This document shows positions 1 to 11,790 of a DNA stretch of 64,000 nucleotides, piece by piece. This DNA comes from Vitis vinifera (taxonomy: Eukaryota > Streptophyta > Magnoliopsida > Vitales > Vitaceae). A program made the translations under genes and the position numbers. Within the stretch, counting starts at the first letter, position 1. Every line of letters begins with the position of its first letter. Where the stretch lies: assembly GCF_030704535.1 (NCBI RefSeq), contig NC_081818.1, positions 24,839,001-24,903,000 of the forward strand, read 5' to 3'. The notes under the pieces were generated by a model. The model saw only the letters and a program-made list of their open reading frames with translations, had not been told where the DNA came from and ran no database searches.

Positions 1-490
1 AAAGAAAACTATTCTCAAATGTCACCAAACTAGGCTTTGCAGCTGGGCATGATTCTCCAGGCTTGAAAATTGAGGAAGTCCATTCCGTGCATAGCACCAG
101 TATGGCAAGCGATTCTTCTGGTGTGACTGGTATTCTCTAAGACTAATAATATTAGGCTGTCTTCCTTTCTATTAGACCACATGCTTGTACAATCATATCT
201 CATAAATATCCCAATATCTTCATAGCTGAATAAATGCATGAATCACAATAAACATTATGAAAAATGGCATGTTACAGTCCCTCCTCTATTGTAGCAGTTA
301 AAAATTCAATTTATTCGGAACTTCTATTTCTGTAGGTTCAAGAAATGCAGGGACACCATCGTTTGCCAATGTGATATCCAGAGGGAAATCTGTTGAAAGT
401 TTGGATGCATCCAAGACAATTGGCACAGGGAAAAAGGGGAAGAAATCGAATCAAATTCTTTTGTCAACTGCTGGTGGTCGGCGCTACTGA
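1..490 (+). CDS. C-terminal two exons of a probable RNF10-like RING E3 ubiquitin ligase (gene runs off the left edge)
   Basis: An open frame enters from the left edge and ends at a GT donor after 129. The next exon starts after an AG at 336 and stops with TGA at 488-490; the split GGT glycine codon closes the phase exactly. The joined tail reads about 93 residues and contains LGFAAGHDSPGLKIEE near its start, then a lysine-rich GKKGKK stretch and the end LLSTAGGRRY. A basic GKKGKK segment before a short LLST-type end resembles plant relatives of RNF10, a RING E3 that acts on ribosomes. The RING domain itself lies outside the window, so the family name is inference from the tail only. What is solid is that these are real coding exons: splice sites and phase agree, and a non-coding 3' region follows. 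Confidence 0.5.
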
Positions 491-1476
491 AAACCAGAAA
501 AAATGCTATCCACTTTGACATGCCCTTGCCTATTATTAGATATCCTGCTTGGACCGAATGCTCGACTATGGCCTCATGTTTATTCTTATTAGATATCTCT
601 TTTTGCTCCGTGAACCGTTAGTGAATGTATATGACTACCTGCAGCAGACATGTAAAAGAATAGAAGAATAATGCATCTTGTGTATACAAATTAGAAGGGA
701 GTTGTTTATTGGAGATTTTCCAATTGGGTTTGAGTGATTTTCCTCCATTGGTAAACCCAATTGCACTGTGTTGGAAGTAGTTCTCATGAAATGTTATGTG
801 GCCTTTTTTCAAGTGAAGGGAGCACACTATCCTGGCTAAATCACCATCATCACAGTTAGCGCACCGTTGGTGCCGAAATGTGTCTGTTGGTTGAGTTAAA
901 AAGAGTTAACAGTTCATTCCTCAACAATGAAGTAAAAATACCATCCCTGGATTCACAAGTGACAAGTAGAGCGTCGCAAGCAAGCGGAGTCGGGCAGGGG
1001 AAATGCACTTCTCGTAGTGACGATCCGTGGTCACCTGGAATGCAGTCTCTTGACCTCAAAAGAAATCTTCCAATCGAGGATATTATATACAGCGTCTCTT
1101 TCATTTTTGTTAGCATGAGGCTTAGAATTATCTGAAAGCCTGCATCTCAGAAGGGAGAAACATTATGCAGTTTGGCATCAAAAGAATGAAAATGGCTTCT
1201 TGAATTAATGTCATCAATTCCAAAAATGAAGATGAGCTATAAGTTTAGAAATTTGATTCCGAGTTAAAATAAATTATTCAAATCAAGTACACTAAATGAG
1301 AAGGCAAGCCTGAGTGATATCCACGTTAGCAAGCAGCAAACCGCCCATGGAAAGAATTCCAAGTTCCAAAAGAGTGTCATCGCCTGAGCTGTGTCTCAAC
1401 ATAGTGTTATATGAACATTTGAAGATACTGAATAAAGATTATATTTCTCCCATTCAAGGAGGAAATTACTCAAGCT
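491..1476. other. Convergent intergenic region, probable 3' UTRs, no gene recognised
   Basis: This holds the likely 3' UTR of the left plus-strand gene and the 3' UTR of the DnaJ/DUF3444 gene on the minus strand. Short open frames cover 856-1135 on both strands and the block 860-1080 is less AT-rich than its surroundings, but I recognise no domain and see no splice support. I therefore call no gene here. Confidence 0.5.
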
Positions 1477-3795
1477 CTAAGATGACCTCCTTTGAAGCTT
1501 TAACTCGTTGCTGAGATTGGGAGGCAATGCATCAGGCTCCAGGTGCCAAGAGTCTTCAGGAATACCATGGATTTCAACTCCCGGAACAGTAAATGCTGCT
1601 ATCCGGTGAGAAAAACTGAGCATTTCTGCTCTTGGAATGGTTCGGATCATCTCAAACCCATCAAACACCTGTCTCTTAAAGAAAGTTGTGTAACCTGGGA
1701 CCTCAACTAAGCGGGCTGCCATCAACCCAGATTCCTCAGAGAAATCTGTAACAATCTCAACAATACAACACTGGTAATAACTTAAGTCAGATTGCTTCCA
1801 TTTGCTGTTCCAGTTTCTGTACATTGCCCAAATTTCGCCTTTCTTTGGATATATTCCATAAGAAAACCCGTTTGTGCTATACTCACACTTCACCATATGT
1901 GAGAACCTAGACATCCCCAAGTTGATAGTGGTTTTACCAGCTCTAAATGACCCACAAACAAATGGCAACTTCTCACCAACCCAGTAGACCTCGTTATCTA
2001 GTTTGGGATGAGGCTCCAAGAATGTCACACACACTTCAGACCCTGAAACCACATTGTTTACTACAACATATTTCCGAGGCATGGAATCAGGACCAACATA
2101 TACAGCCCATATTTGATTTGAAGCAAAATTGTTGGCTGACCATTTCCAATTCAATGATTCCGGCACAGGAGGAATAGGACAGCTGTGAAGGAAGGTGGGA
2201 GAACCACTTGAACTCCCTTCTACTGGTTTGGCCATGATACAGTCTAGAACATCAGGAACAGCCAAAGGGTCTAGTTCAAGCATCCCATTGGAGATTCTAT
2301 CCATCTCTCCACCGGTGAATCTAAATGCTGGAACTTTATGAGAGAACACAAAGAAATTTTTTGCAGGGATGGGAAAAGAATACTCATTTCCATTGTTTGT
2401 GAATCTTTGAAAGACATTTTTAAACCATTCTACTTTCACCAAGCCTGCAGCCATAACACCAGTTGGGTTGGAGCAACCTGCAATGATTTCAACCATCCGT
2501 AAAATGCAGCCTTTTCTAGCTTCAGGATTAGAGCACCATTCAAATGGTTTCCAATCTTTGTACATTGCCCAAATGTCGCCATTTTGGGGATAAATTTGAA
2601 GTTGCTCATTTGGACTTGCAAAACAGTTGATCATATGGGAAAATTTTTTTGGTTCAGTAACAACAGTTTCATTCCTATCCACATTAAAAAATCCACACAC
2701 AACAGGCAAACCCACCTCACACCATCTTCTCTCATGTGCAGTAACTGGTGCAGGTATCAGCCAACTGATGTGCAACCTAAAAGGAAACTTATATATGCTA
2801 TTAATCCGAGCATACTTTCGAGGCATGTTCTCATCATCATAAGTAGCCCAAACCTGGCCAACTGTGAATAATTGGGGTTTTCTGATATACTCAAAATTGT
2901 AAAAAACTGGAAAACAATTCTTACCAACCTTCGATTTCACAGACCAAGATGACTTATCACTAGAACAATCAGAAACTACGGAGGAGGACATGCTGTTTGC
3001 AGTTTTCTCAGTTCCTACAGTAATTCTCCTCTTCACACAAGCAGAAATCATGCTTCTTTCCTGTGTGCAGGTCACCTTCCTCTGTTCATCATCAGCATGA
3101 ATCCCATTTGTGACCTCAATCTGGGCAGGTATTTCAGGATCATGAACGTCCCTCTCCTCTATGAGATCATAAACCCCATTAATCAACTCAGCTTGAGTAG
3201 GCATTCCAGCATTGTGAAGATCCATTTTGCCAAGAAGATCTTGATTTATTATCCTCTTTAAAGAACATTCTTTTGAATTGCTCTCTTCATTGATTCCATC
3301 ACTGGTATCACAAACAGATTTACTACACCTGACAGAAATTTGTGCAATATCTTCCTTGTGAACAAGATTCTCTCCAACAAATCCGCATTCTAAAGTTGAA
3401 TCCAAATCCAAATCAAACACTGCACGCTTCTCTGGGTCTGAAAGCACAGAAAATGCATCCTGAATCATCTTCAGAGCAGATTCAGTGCCAGGGAAGCTAG
3501 TCTTGATGGGATCCAAAAGTCTCTTAAATTTATGAAACTGGTATCGAATGTCAGCTTCACCTGCAGCTCTCATTATCTGAAGCACCCAATACCAGTTGGT
3601 CCCACAACCTAAGAACCCATAGCCTGCAGAGGATAGTATGTCACAGACAGTGATCATCCCTGAGATGCCATCAAGAGCTGGAAAATGATGCCGCAGTTCA
3701 TGTAACTTGGTTCTGGCACCCATGTAATCCTCGTTAGCAATCATCATTTTAACGACCTCTATTTCTTTAAGAGCCTTCCCCATAATGTCATCCAT
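1477..3795 (-). CDS. J-like protein with two DUF3444 domains, intronless, 772 aa
   Basis: One uninterrupted 772-residue frame. Residues about 1-35 form the alpha-helical leader common to plant DnaJ/DUF3444 proteins (KEIEVVKMMIANEDYMGA). A J-like segment covers about 67-130, ending FPGTESALKMIQDAFSVLSD and then PEKRAVFD, but where a J domain has the Hsp70-stimulating HPD this protein reads LLDPIK. A low-complexity acidic linker follows. Two DUF3444 domains occupy roughly 305-510 and 560-755, each with the block QVWATYDD/QIWAVYVG followed by MPRKY and later GDIWAMYKDW/GEIWAMYRNW. DUF3444 has no assigned biochemistry. Loss of HPD suggests it does not stimulate Hsp70 in the usual way. The first ATG of the frame is used. 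An AG at 3803-3802 lies just upstream, so a 5' UTR intron is likely. The architecture is certain, the role unknown. Confidence 0.9.
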   Translation of the reverse strand: MDDIMGKALKEIEVVKMMIANEDYMGARTKLHELRHHFPALDGISGMITVCDILSSAGYGFLGCGTNWYWVLQIMRAAGEADIRYQFHKFKRLLDPIKTSFPGTESALKMIQDAFSVLSDPEKRAVFDLDLDSTLECGFVGENLVHKEDIAQISVRCSKSVCDTSDGINEESNSKECSLKRIINQDLLGKMDLHNAGMPTQAELINGVYDLIEERDVHDPEIPAQIEVTNGIHADDEQRKVTCTQERSMISACVKRRITVGTEKTANSMSSSVVSDCSSDKSSWSVKSKVGKNCFPVFYNFEYIRKPQLFTVGQVWATYDDENMPRKYARINSIYKFPFRLHISWLIPAPVTAHERRWCEVGLPVVCGFFNVDRNETVVTEPKKFSHMINCFASPNEQLQIYPQNGDIWAMYKDWKPFEWCSNPEARKGCILRMVEIIAGCSNPTGVMAAGLVKVEWFKNVFQRFTNNGNEYSFPIPAKNFFVFSHKVPAFRFTGGEMDRISNGMLELDPLAVPDVLDCIMAKPVEGSSSGSPTFLHSCPIPPVPESLNWKWSANNFASNQIWAVYVGPDSMPRKYVVVNNVVSGSEVCVTFLEPHPKLDNEVYWVGEKLPFVCGSFRAGKTTINLGMSRFSHMVKCEYSTNGFSYGIYPKKGEIWAMYRNWNSKWKQSDLSYYQCCIVEIVTDFSEESGLMAARLVEVPGYTTFFKRQVFDGFEMIRTIPRAEMLSFSHRIAAFTVPGVEIHGIPEDSWHLEPDALPPNLSNELKLQRRSS

Positions 3796-6580
3796 CCCTT
3801 CCTGTATATAAAGATGTATCGTTCTTCTTCTCTTGCTTCTGGAGAAACTTTCTGATGCAAAACTTAATTGTTGGCCATAGCCAAAAGGTACAAGAAAAAA
3901 TATCTGCGATATATATTGTTTTTAAGCTTATCCTCTTTAAATTACATTATGAATTTGAGCCTGCAAAATTGATTGAGAAACTAATTAAAAGTAATTCATG
4001 GGTTACATTTTTTTAAATAACACTTCATTATTAAAAAAAATTGTTAAGAGATACAAAACCACAACAAGCTTAAGGTGTATAGACTTGTTCATTTCAGAAG
4101 GAAGAACCCTCGTTTCAAATTTGTTATTAAATTGCCAAATAATTAGATTAAACCATCCCAGAGAAGAATGTGACATGAAGGAAGCTCTGGAGTGTTCAGA
4201 ATCCTCTATTGCTAATCATCATTGGAGATTTAAGGCATGCTGAGACACACATATCACATAAAGAAGCCAAAGATGGAATCACAAGATTGACAACCAACAT
4301 GGAAAAAGAAAATGAAAGGGAAAATAACAAAATAAAAAGTTTTTCATCAATCAAAAATCTGAAAAATCTCTCCTATTAGCTATCAGCAATCAGGTATTGT
4401 AGCAATAAGCTGCATGAGTGACCCTCACCATTTACCAGAGAAGATAAACATCATGATAATCTAATCAACTAAATTAGGAAGAAGCATTGGGATAAAATAT
4501 TGAACCCTTAAGTTATTAATAAAAAAAAGTGCATAATTTTTTTTAGGAGAAACAGAATCATGTTAAAAGGGAATAAAAGTACCTGAGAAGGATGAGGAGT
4601 CCTCCCCAAAGTTACAAAACCGATCAAACATGGCTAAACTCTTCCACAATACAAGGAGACCTGGCCTACCGGTATGAACCAGAAAGAAAAACAAAAGCCT
4701 CTTCACCAGCCCATACAAATTAAAAACCATGTATAATGAATCTTAATGATGAGCCGATTGATAATTGTGCAGCCAAACACATTACATAAAACACAAAGAC
4801 ATGCATACCGATCAAACAGCCACAATGATAAAAGAAAAGTAAGAAACCAAGTATCAAATCTGACAAAACAACTTCTTTCTTCTCTAGAAAGGAGAATTAA
4901 GATAATAACCAAAAATACAGGCCCCCTCGAGAAATGAAAATTTAGAAAATAACTTTGAGGGTCTGTTCATTTCGTGAACAAGATTTGCTTGAGTTGATTT
5001 TTGCCCCATTCTCAAGGGAATCACAGCAATACACACACAAATAAAATAAAATAAATCCAATCTCTATCTTTCTCATTCTTACCCTCCAAATTCTCAGCAA
5101 ACAAGCGAAAACAAAGGAAGTAGGAAAATGGTGTGTTTGGGTGTGAATGAAAACCCTAGGAATAAAAAAATGTGAAAAAACTTAAGAGATTTTATTTTAT
5201 TTTATTTTTTTTATGTTTATTATGGCTTCCACGCTAATTGAAGGCACGTGATTGGGATATCCACACGCGACTCATATTGGAAGCAGTAAGGCCGATTCTG
5301 GAAGCATGAAAAACAGTTTCCTGCCACTGCTGCTTGATCGATGAGTTATGTGCAGAAAATTTTCTCTCCGTCGCAAATTACTGTGCTGTAATTAAAATGA
5401 GGGTTTTTGAAACGGTCAAAAGTTTCAATCAATGAAAAATAGGAAAAAATTGATCTCTTTTTAAATTTAATCAAAATGTTATTTTAAAAAAATATATTAA
5501 AATATGTTTTTTTTAAAGGAAAATTGAATTTTAATTCATTAATATGAAAATATACTAATCTCAAATTTTTTAAATTAAAATTATCTATAATTATCTAAAA
5601 ATAATTTTAAATATATGTATTTTTTAATGATCCGTATAATTATTTCCTAAAATACTAATTTTATCTATTATGTAATTAACATCAATCCACGACTACATTC
5701 TTCCACATAGATTTTATTATTATTATTTTATTATTTGAGATTTTTTTTCAATATTTATAATATCCACGCTTTTCAAACTACTTCACTTTTATTATGGGTC
5801 ATGAAAAAAAATGTGTCAACTTTTCTTAAGAGTTGTTTGTTTCTTGAAGGAAAAAAATATCAAATAATAATAATAATAATAAATTTAAAAGGAAAGAAAA
5901 TATTTACGGGATTAAATTGATGTTGATGACATGACAAGTAAATAAGTATTTTATGAAATAATTAGATGAGTAGTTAAAAAATACAAATATTTTAAATTAT
6001 TTTTAAATAGATGAAGTAATATTGATTTAAAAATTTGAGATCATTTTTTCTATATATTTTCATATTAATGACTTATTTTAGTTATTACAAAACAATAATT
6101 ATATTTAATAAAAGTTTTGATAAAACTTAATACTTAATTTTTAATGAGCTAAGATGACTTTAAAGCTAAAATTATACTTAAATTAATAAGTCATTAAATG
6201 AATTTATTCAAATTATTTTTAATTTTGAGTTTATTAATTTAAAGTCAACTTGTAAAAATTAAATATTAAATTTAATGAATATTATCTTAATTTTTTCGAT
6301 TAAAAAAAATGAAAAGTTTCTCATAATTTTTCAAACATTTTTACATAATACATATTTTTCTAATTTTTCCTAAATTTTTTCTTAAAGTTAATATGTAATA
6401 TGTAGAATATTTGAAGTATGTATATTATTGAAAACCACTCGGAGAATCACAGGGAAGCATTCTCAATCTAGAAGGTACAACTCCAAGAAGCAGGAACTGT
6501 AGGCAATCCACAGTCCCCCTATCAGCTATAGCAGAGATCTATACGAAAATTGATTTGACATCAGTCTTCGAATCTCAATA
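3796..6580. other. Divergent intergenic region between the DUF3444 and sialyltransferase-like genes
   Basis: The left part (3796 to about 5250) probably contains a 5' UTR intron and leader exon of the minus-strand DUF3444 gene: an AG acceptor sits a few bases before its ATG, and a GGTAAG-type donor on the minus strand lies near 5085. About 5400-6420 is very AT-rich, with many T and A runs and no recognisable gene. About 6430-6580 is more balanced and is the probable 5' UTR of the downstream plus-strand gene. Confidence 0.5.
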
Positions 6581-9500
6581 ATGAGACCTCTTCATCCTTC
6601 AAGCAGGCCCTCCTCCAACAGGATGAGATTCACTCTTTTCCATCTGATCTGCGCTGCCGTCTTCTTCTCTCTTTTCGTTTTCGGCATTCAGTCTTCTCTC
6701 TTCGCCGGTAAGTTTCTTCGTTTCGTCAGTTAAGATCCCGATTTCTATCTTTCATTCCTTTTTTAATCATACCTGAAATGGGGCGGTTGCAGGCAGCAGG
6801 AGGATTTCGAATAACATCAACATTCAGATTTTATCGGATTTCCAGTCCAGTGTTCAGCAATGCATGGTTAGTCTTCCAATTTTAAATTTTATTATTTGAT
6901 GTTTTATTTATAATTTGGATTTGAATTGGCTATGTTTAATTTCTGATACCGAGTTGAGAATTATGATATGTGTTGATCTGCAATTGATTTCTGAAGGATT
7001 GCGTGTGTTTAGGTTCAAATGCAGTTGAATTTTAGGGAACTGAAATGTTGCTTTTTTGAATTGCTGAGACTCTGTGAATATAGGGTTTCAGTTTATTTGT
7101 TGAAGTGCACTTTCTAGTTAGTCTTTGGTTCATATTGTGGGCTAAACTTGGAAACTTTGTGCAGGCAAACAGAGGGTTTGGAATTACTGCACATATTATT
7201 GACCACTGCAAATTGATTCTCAAGTTCCCTGAAGGCACTAACAGTACCTGGGTCTGCCTCTTAGCCCAAGACCTTATTTTATGCACTCATTTAGTTTTAT
7301 GTTAAAATGCTGATTTGCTTTTTCTTTTCTGTTTCCTTCACAGTTCAATACACAATTTAAAAAATTTGAAGCCTTGGAATACAGTTATGATGTTTGTGAG
7401 ACAATTTTGCTTTGGGAGCAGGTAATATTTTATTTATTTATTTATTTATTATTATTATTATTTGTGAGACAAGGTAATATTCAATGAGATCATTATGAAT
7501 GCAGTATCGTAACATCACGACAGTTTTGACAAGAGAATACCTAGATGTTCGGCCAGATGGATGGTTGAACTATGCTGCAAAAAGGATAGCTCAATTGTAT
7601 GTCTATGAACATTTCCCTTCTCATTTATTAGTCGCATTTCTTAGCTATTCTCATCCATATTTAGGCTTGATGAGGTGAGCATTTATGAGTGTAAAGTAAG
7701 CATGTCTTCTATTTTTCTGTTTGTAGGGGAGCTAAAGATTGCTCAAATCGGACTCTTTGTGAGGAGCATCTTAATTTATTATTACCAGCAAAACCCCCTT
7801 TTCACCCTCGCCAGTTTCAAACATGTGCGGTTGTTGGAAATTCAGGAGATCTTTTAAAGACAGAATTTGGAGAAGAGATTGATAGCCATGATGTGGTTAT
7901 ACGTGAGAATGAGGCTCCTGTTAATAAGGTAAATTAACATTTGAGTGTTTATTTGACTTTTATGAACACAGTAGAACTATGCCAAGTATATTGACTGGAA
8001 GAGGGATTTCTGCTTTGTAATAAGAATATGGCTACTATTCTCAGTATGGTTGCATTGGTTTTCTCTTTCTTTTGACTCTTCATTGTAATGATTAAGAGTA
8101 TGTTCTTGTAGTGTGTACTTTCTTCTTTTTGGGAGGTAATAGCCAAGTAATCCATGGAATTACTTATTTGTCTTTATTGAAAACTCTGTAGAAATACGCC
8201 AAGTATGTTGGACTGAAGAGGGATTTCCGACTTGTAGTAAGGGGTGCTGCCCGTAACATGGTTACCATTCTCAATGGATCTGGTGAGTTCATGTAAATCA
8301 CTTTATTTTTTTGATAGGTAAATAAAAATATATTAAAAGCGCTTGCAAAACGGCACATCAGAGTACACACGAAGTATACAAGGACAGGCCACAAGGCAAG
8401 CAAGAGGGGAGAGAAGAAGCAAAAAACCTACCATCCTACACAAGAAAGCCAACCCCCTGAAACCAACCCCCCCAGAAACCTCATACAACAGAAGAAACAA
8501 AACAACTCCCTCACAAGACAACTGTAGAACCCCCGTTAATCCTCCCCTTCTTCAAGGGTACATTCTTAAATATCTCCATACTGACACACCCTGCCCAAAT
8601 GAACCCTTGCTTGCCCTTATATAAGGGTGGGATGCTTCTAAAAGGACAACATCTACATATCTCCAAAGTTGGGTGGAAATCCTTGGAGTAGTCTAGAAGG
8701 TTTTGGAGAATTCTACTACATGCTTATATGTAGTATTCTCTAACATATTCTGGAATTGTGAGGAACCATCAAGGTTCCAGAGTATTTCATCAAGGAGCCA
8801 TCAGCATACTCTCTAATGTAATCTTGTTGACATTGTAATATATCATTGTATACACGATGGTTCATTGAAACAATGTCCTTAGCAATAAGACTAGTGTACT
8901 CTCTGTGAATGTCCCATGATATGATCCTTTCTTGTCTGAAGTTGTTGGATGGAAATCTAGACTGGTGAACATGAGAAGGCAAAGGTCATATGAGAGCAAC
9001 AAATATTTTTATTGATCTTCTGTCTCTCTTTATTATCTTTTTCTGTATATATATTTTCTCTTGTTTGTCATCTCATCTAACAAGATAAAGACATGCATCA
9101 ATGTCTGGAGATATTCAACATTTTAATGATTGGTACTTTTTTTTTTCCTGCAGATGATGAGGTACTCATCATCAAAAGTGTGACCCATAGAGATTTCAAT
9201 GCAATGATAAAGGTGAGTTTGCATCTCAAACAACCAAACTATATGTTATTTTCCAAATAGATAATTAAGTGAAAAATGAGGTTTGGTTAGTTTTGAGGTT
9301 GGCCATAATAATTGCATGCCTGAAGATGGAGAGATTGTTGTGTGCTGGGTTGTTAAAAACACACTAGTTTCCTTGATGAAGACATTGCTCTTTGGAATCA
9401 TTCTCTTTTCATTCTGCTTGGATTTTTATGTCTTAATTGAAACAGTAATCCTTCTTGCAATGGCATGATTTTGATGATTTTTTTTTCACTTATTTCAGAG

Positions 9501-10686
9501 TATTCAAAATCCAGTTTATCTTTTCCAAGGTATTGTGCTTCGCAGAGGTGCCAAAGGAACTGGAATGAAATCTATAGAACTAGCACTTTCCATGTGTGAC
9601 ATTGTTGACATATATGGTTTCACCGTTGATCCTGGGTACACAGAATGGTCAGTTCAATAATAACATTATTCCTCTTCCTAAATGGACACCCTGTTTAGTT
9701 TGTAGTATTTGGATCCTCTCTTGTCACTTAACATGGTTTATCATAGGATTCATAACATCCTTTCACATTTCTTCTCTTGTATATGGAACTGCAAATCCTG
9801 CAAGTCTTTATTTAGAAAATTGGTGCTAACAGTTTACATCAATATTTATGTCAGTCAGCATTTCATTTTCTTATATATTTCTCATAACATCTCTTATGTC
9901 ATTCAATTACCTTTCAATGCATGGTTCCTTCTTTTATTGGCTGAGTATGCTTATAGTTGATACAAAAAATTCTTCCTTATTGATTTAGAGGCTTTCTTCT
10001 CATGCTTGTTAAACTGATGGGATATTGTTTATCTTCCTTTCCCTTTTGACTAGTTTTATGATATTTCTCATAGGACCCGATACTTCTCTACACCAAGGAA
10101 AGGACACAATCCACTTCAAGGAAGGGCATATTACCAGCTCCTAGAGTGCCTTGGGGTAGGAATTTTTCTTTTTCCTTTTTTAACCCAAATAATATGTTTA
10201 CAAATTCTTTTCTGCGAAGACATTATACATGTATATATGAAACAAATTATGATTTCAAAATGACTTATTCCTAGGGTTTATGCTTGTCAGGTTATTAGGA
10301 TTCATTCTCCCATGAGAGCTGAGAGGAAGCAAGATTGGTCAGATGTTCCAAGTCGAGCAATGATAAGCAGAGCACATGCTGCGGCCTTGCGCTTACGAAA
10401 GGGTCAAGCTGATCAGGCTGGAGATTTGGGACAATTTGGTAACTGTAAAGTGTGGGGCAACGGAGGCCCTGAGAATAGTGGGCCCATTTCAGGATCTCCA
10501 GACATGAGTGATCTTAGAAGAAATTCAAACTACAGTAAATGGGAGGCAATGCCGTTTGAGAGTTTAAGAAGGGAAGCGAGGGATCACTATTTTCAAATGG
10601 AAGGTGTTTCTATGTACAAAATGGATGGCAACAAATTGGATGACTTGGTATGCGTGAGGCATTCCTTCTTAAAATCCAAGGAATGA
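6581..10686 (+). CDS. Sialyltransferase-like protein, GT29 family, Golgi type II membrane protein (11 exons, 478 aa)
   Basis: Exons: 6581-6707, 6793-6866, 7165-7251, 7344-7421, 7505-7596, 7727-7928, 8192-8282, 9154-9212, 9499-9647, 10074-10155, 10291-10686; all splice GT-AG and the phases close to 478 residues. The N-terminus has a short basic tail and one hydrophobic anchor ([17 protein letters not shown], about 19-35), as expected of a Golgi type II enzyme. The sialylmotif L-like block [11 protein letters not shown] lies in exon 6, and a small/very-small motif-like region follows in exons 9-10 ([20 protein letters not shown], then [14 protein letters not shown]). Length and motifs match Arabidopsis SIA1/MGP2, needed for pollen tube growth. 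Plants lack typical sialic acid pathways; Kdo or related acid transfer has been discussed for the family. The donor is therefore not assigned. Intron 6 holds a decayed copy of exon 7 and intron 7 holds inserted repeats. Confidence 0.9.
7950..8045 (+). repeat. Decayed tandem copy of exon 7 of the sialyltransferase-like gene
   Basis: The stretch around 7969-8044 (GCCAAGTATATTGACTGG, then AAGAGGGATTTC and TGGCTACTATTCTCA) matches exon 7 at 8192-8275 (GCCAAGTATGTTGGACTG, AAGAGGGATTTC, TGGTTACCATTCTCA). The match extends leftward into the preceding intron (TTATTTGACTTTTATGAACAC against TTATTTGTCTTTATTGAAAAC), including the acceptor region. So the unit is intron end plus exon. The left copy no longer reads as the protein and has lost about a third of the exon. 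I interpret it as an old tandem duplication, with the right copy kept as the functional exon. Confidence 0.75.
8303..8522 (-). mobile_element. Truncated LINE (L1-type) 3' end in intron 7
   Basis: Read on the minus strand this ends with a Cys-containing tail ([16 protein letters not shown]), then a TATATTTTTATTTACCTATC segment and an A-run, which is how plant L1 elements typically finish. Only the last couple of hundred bases are present, the common 5'-truncated state. No target-site duplication could be fixed by eye because other repeats adjoin its 5' side. The assignment rests on general form, not on a database match. Confidence 0.45.
8523..8745 (-). mobile_element. LTR-like fragment (copia-type form) in intron 7
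   Basis: On the minus strand this starts TGTTAGAGAATACTACAT and ends GGGTTCTACA, the TG...CA form of an LTR. It contains a TATATAAGG promoter-like box about midway and is about 220 bp long. Flanks show no clear 5-bp duplication. Adjacent 8746-8990 is open on the minus strand for about 80 residues and may be internal sequence of the same fossil, but I recognise no domain. Treated as a broken element. Confidence 0.4.
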
Positions 10687-11790
10687 ACGAAGTTGTAGGC
10701 TGACACCCTTTTGTACTCCTATATTTTGCTGGATGAGAGTCGGCCAAACTGAGTATCTTCATTTTCTCGGAGAACTTCAGCAAGATTTTTTGACAAGGAT
10801 TCGTGTGCCACTACTCCTTTGTCCCAATTTCAAGCAGATGTCCAGTGCTTCATATCCAGAAAATGTCAAAGGCATCATAGGAACTCAACCCTTTCACATA
10901 TAGAGGAGAGGAAATTTTTTGTAGTACGTGTAACCTTATGGAAAAATCTGTGGATATTGGAAGGTCATATTTACAAAAATCCCAAAAAAAAAAAATGGTG
11001 GTTCTTGTGCTATTTTTGTTGAATTTATAGTGTACTTTGCTACAGCCAAGGTATATTGTTTAAGAAAAAATATGAAATGATTTTGCTGATTTAGGTTTCT
11101 ATATGTGGCTGCAGAACATTACTGACCGTAGTCATAAGAGACTCGTATCCATTTCTTAATGTTAACTAGTGATACAAGCTGCTGCTTTAAAACCATATTT
11201 GATGGATCACTTCCTATTAGCTGGACGAATTACCCCAGTCTAGTCTAATGACTCGCTATAGCTAACGTTGCCTTATTTTCCGTGCTTAAGATGTCCCATT
11301 ATAGTCGCTTACATCGAAAATACCATTGGAAGCTTATATCTCCTCTTGTATGCGATTAGCGGAAACATTTTCATCTGGCTTTGAAGTCTTTACACAAATA
11401 TTCTGAATTCAAATTTTCCCCTGAAGAAATGCTTCTTTGCAACAAAATGGGACTACGAAAAAGGAGGAAAAAGGAGGGGTTTCAGTTTCACTCCAATTTT
11501 TCTATTTCATTATTTTTTGTTGTTTAGTTATAATTTAATGTCATCCCTTCTAAGTTCTCGACCAGGGGTTCCCTTGGGATTGACTGCCAATGAACAACAT
11601 ATCGAAGGCGAGCCCCTTGACACAAGGTGGCCTCATCTCATGATCTAAAGATTCTACTCATGCCACTACACCTATCAGATCGATTTACGTATTATTGATT
11701 GTGATTGCCTTGACAGGGGCGAGGCATCTAAGATATTTTCCATGAACAAAGGAACAGAAAAACCCAAGACATTCACATCATCTAGTGAGG
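10687..11790. other. Intergenic region downstream of the sialyltransferase-like gene
   Basis: The first few hundred bases (10687 to about 11100) are the likely 3' UTR. The remainder up to the LIR1 promoter has ordinary base composition and only short open frames. I see no repeat structure or gene in it. Confidence 0.5.

Noticed and set aside
856-1135. Overlapping 85-86 codon frames on both strands
   Set aside because: No domain, no conserved start context and no splice support between two convergent genes.
8740-8982. 80-codon minus-strand frame as a captured host exon
   Set aside because: It adjoins an LTR-like fragment in the same orientation and is more simply old internal element sequence. 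No domain recognised.
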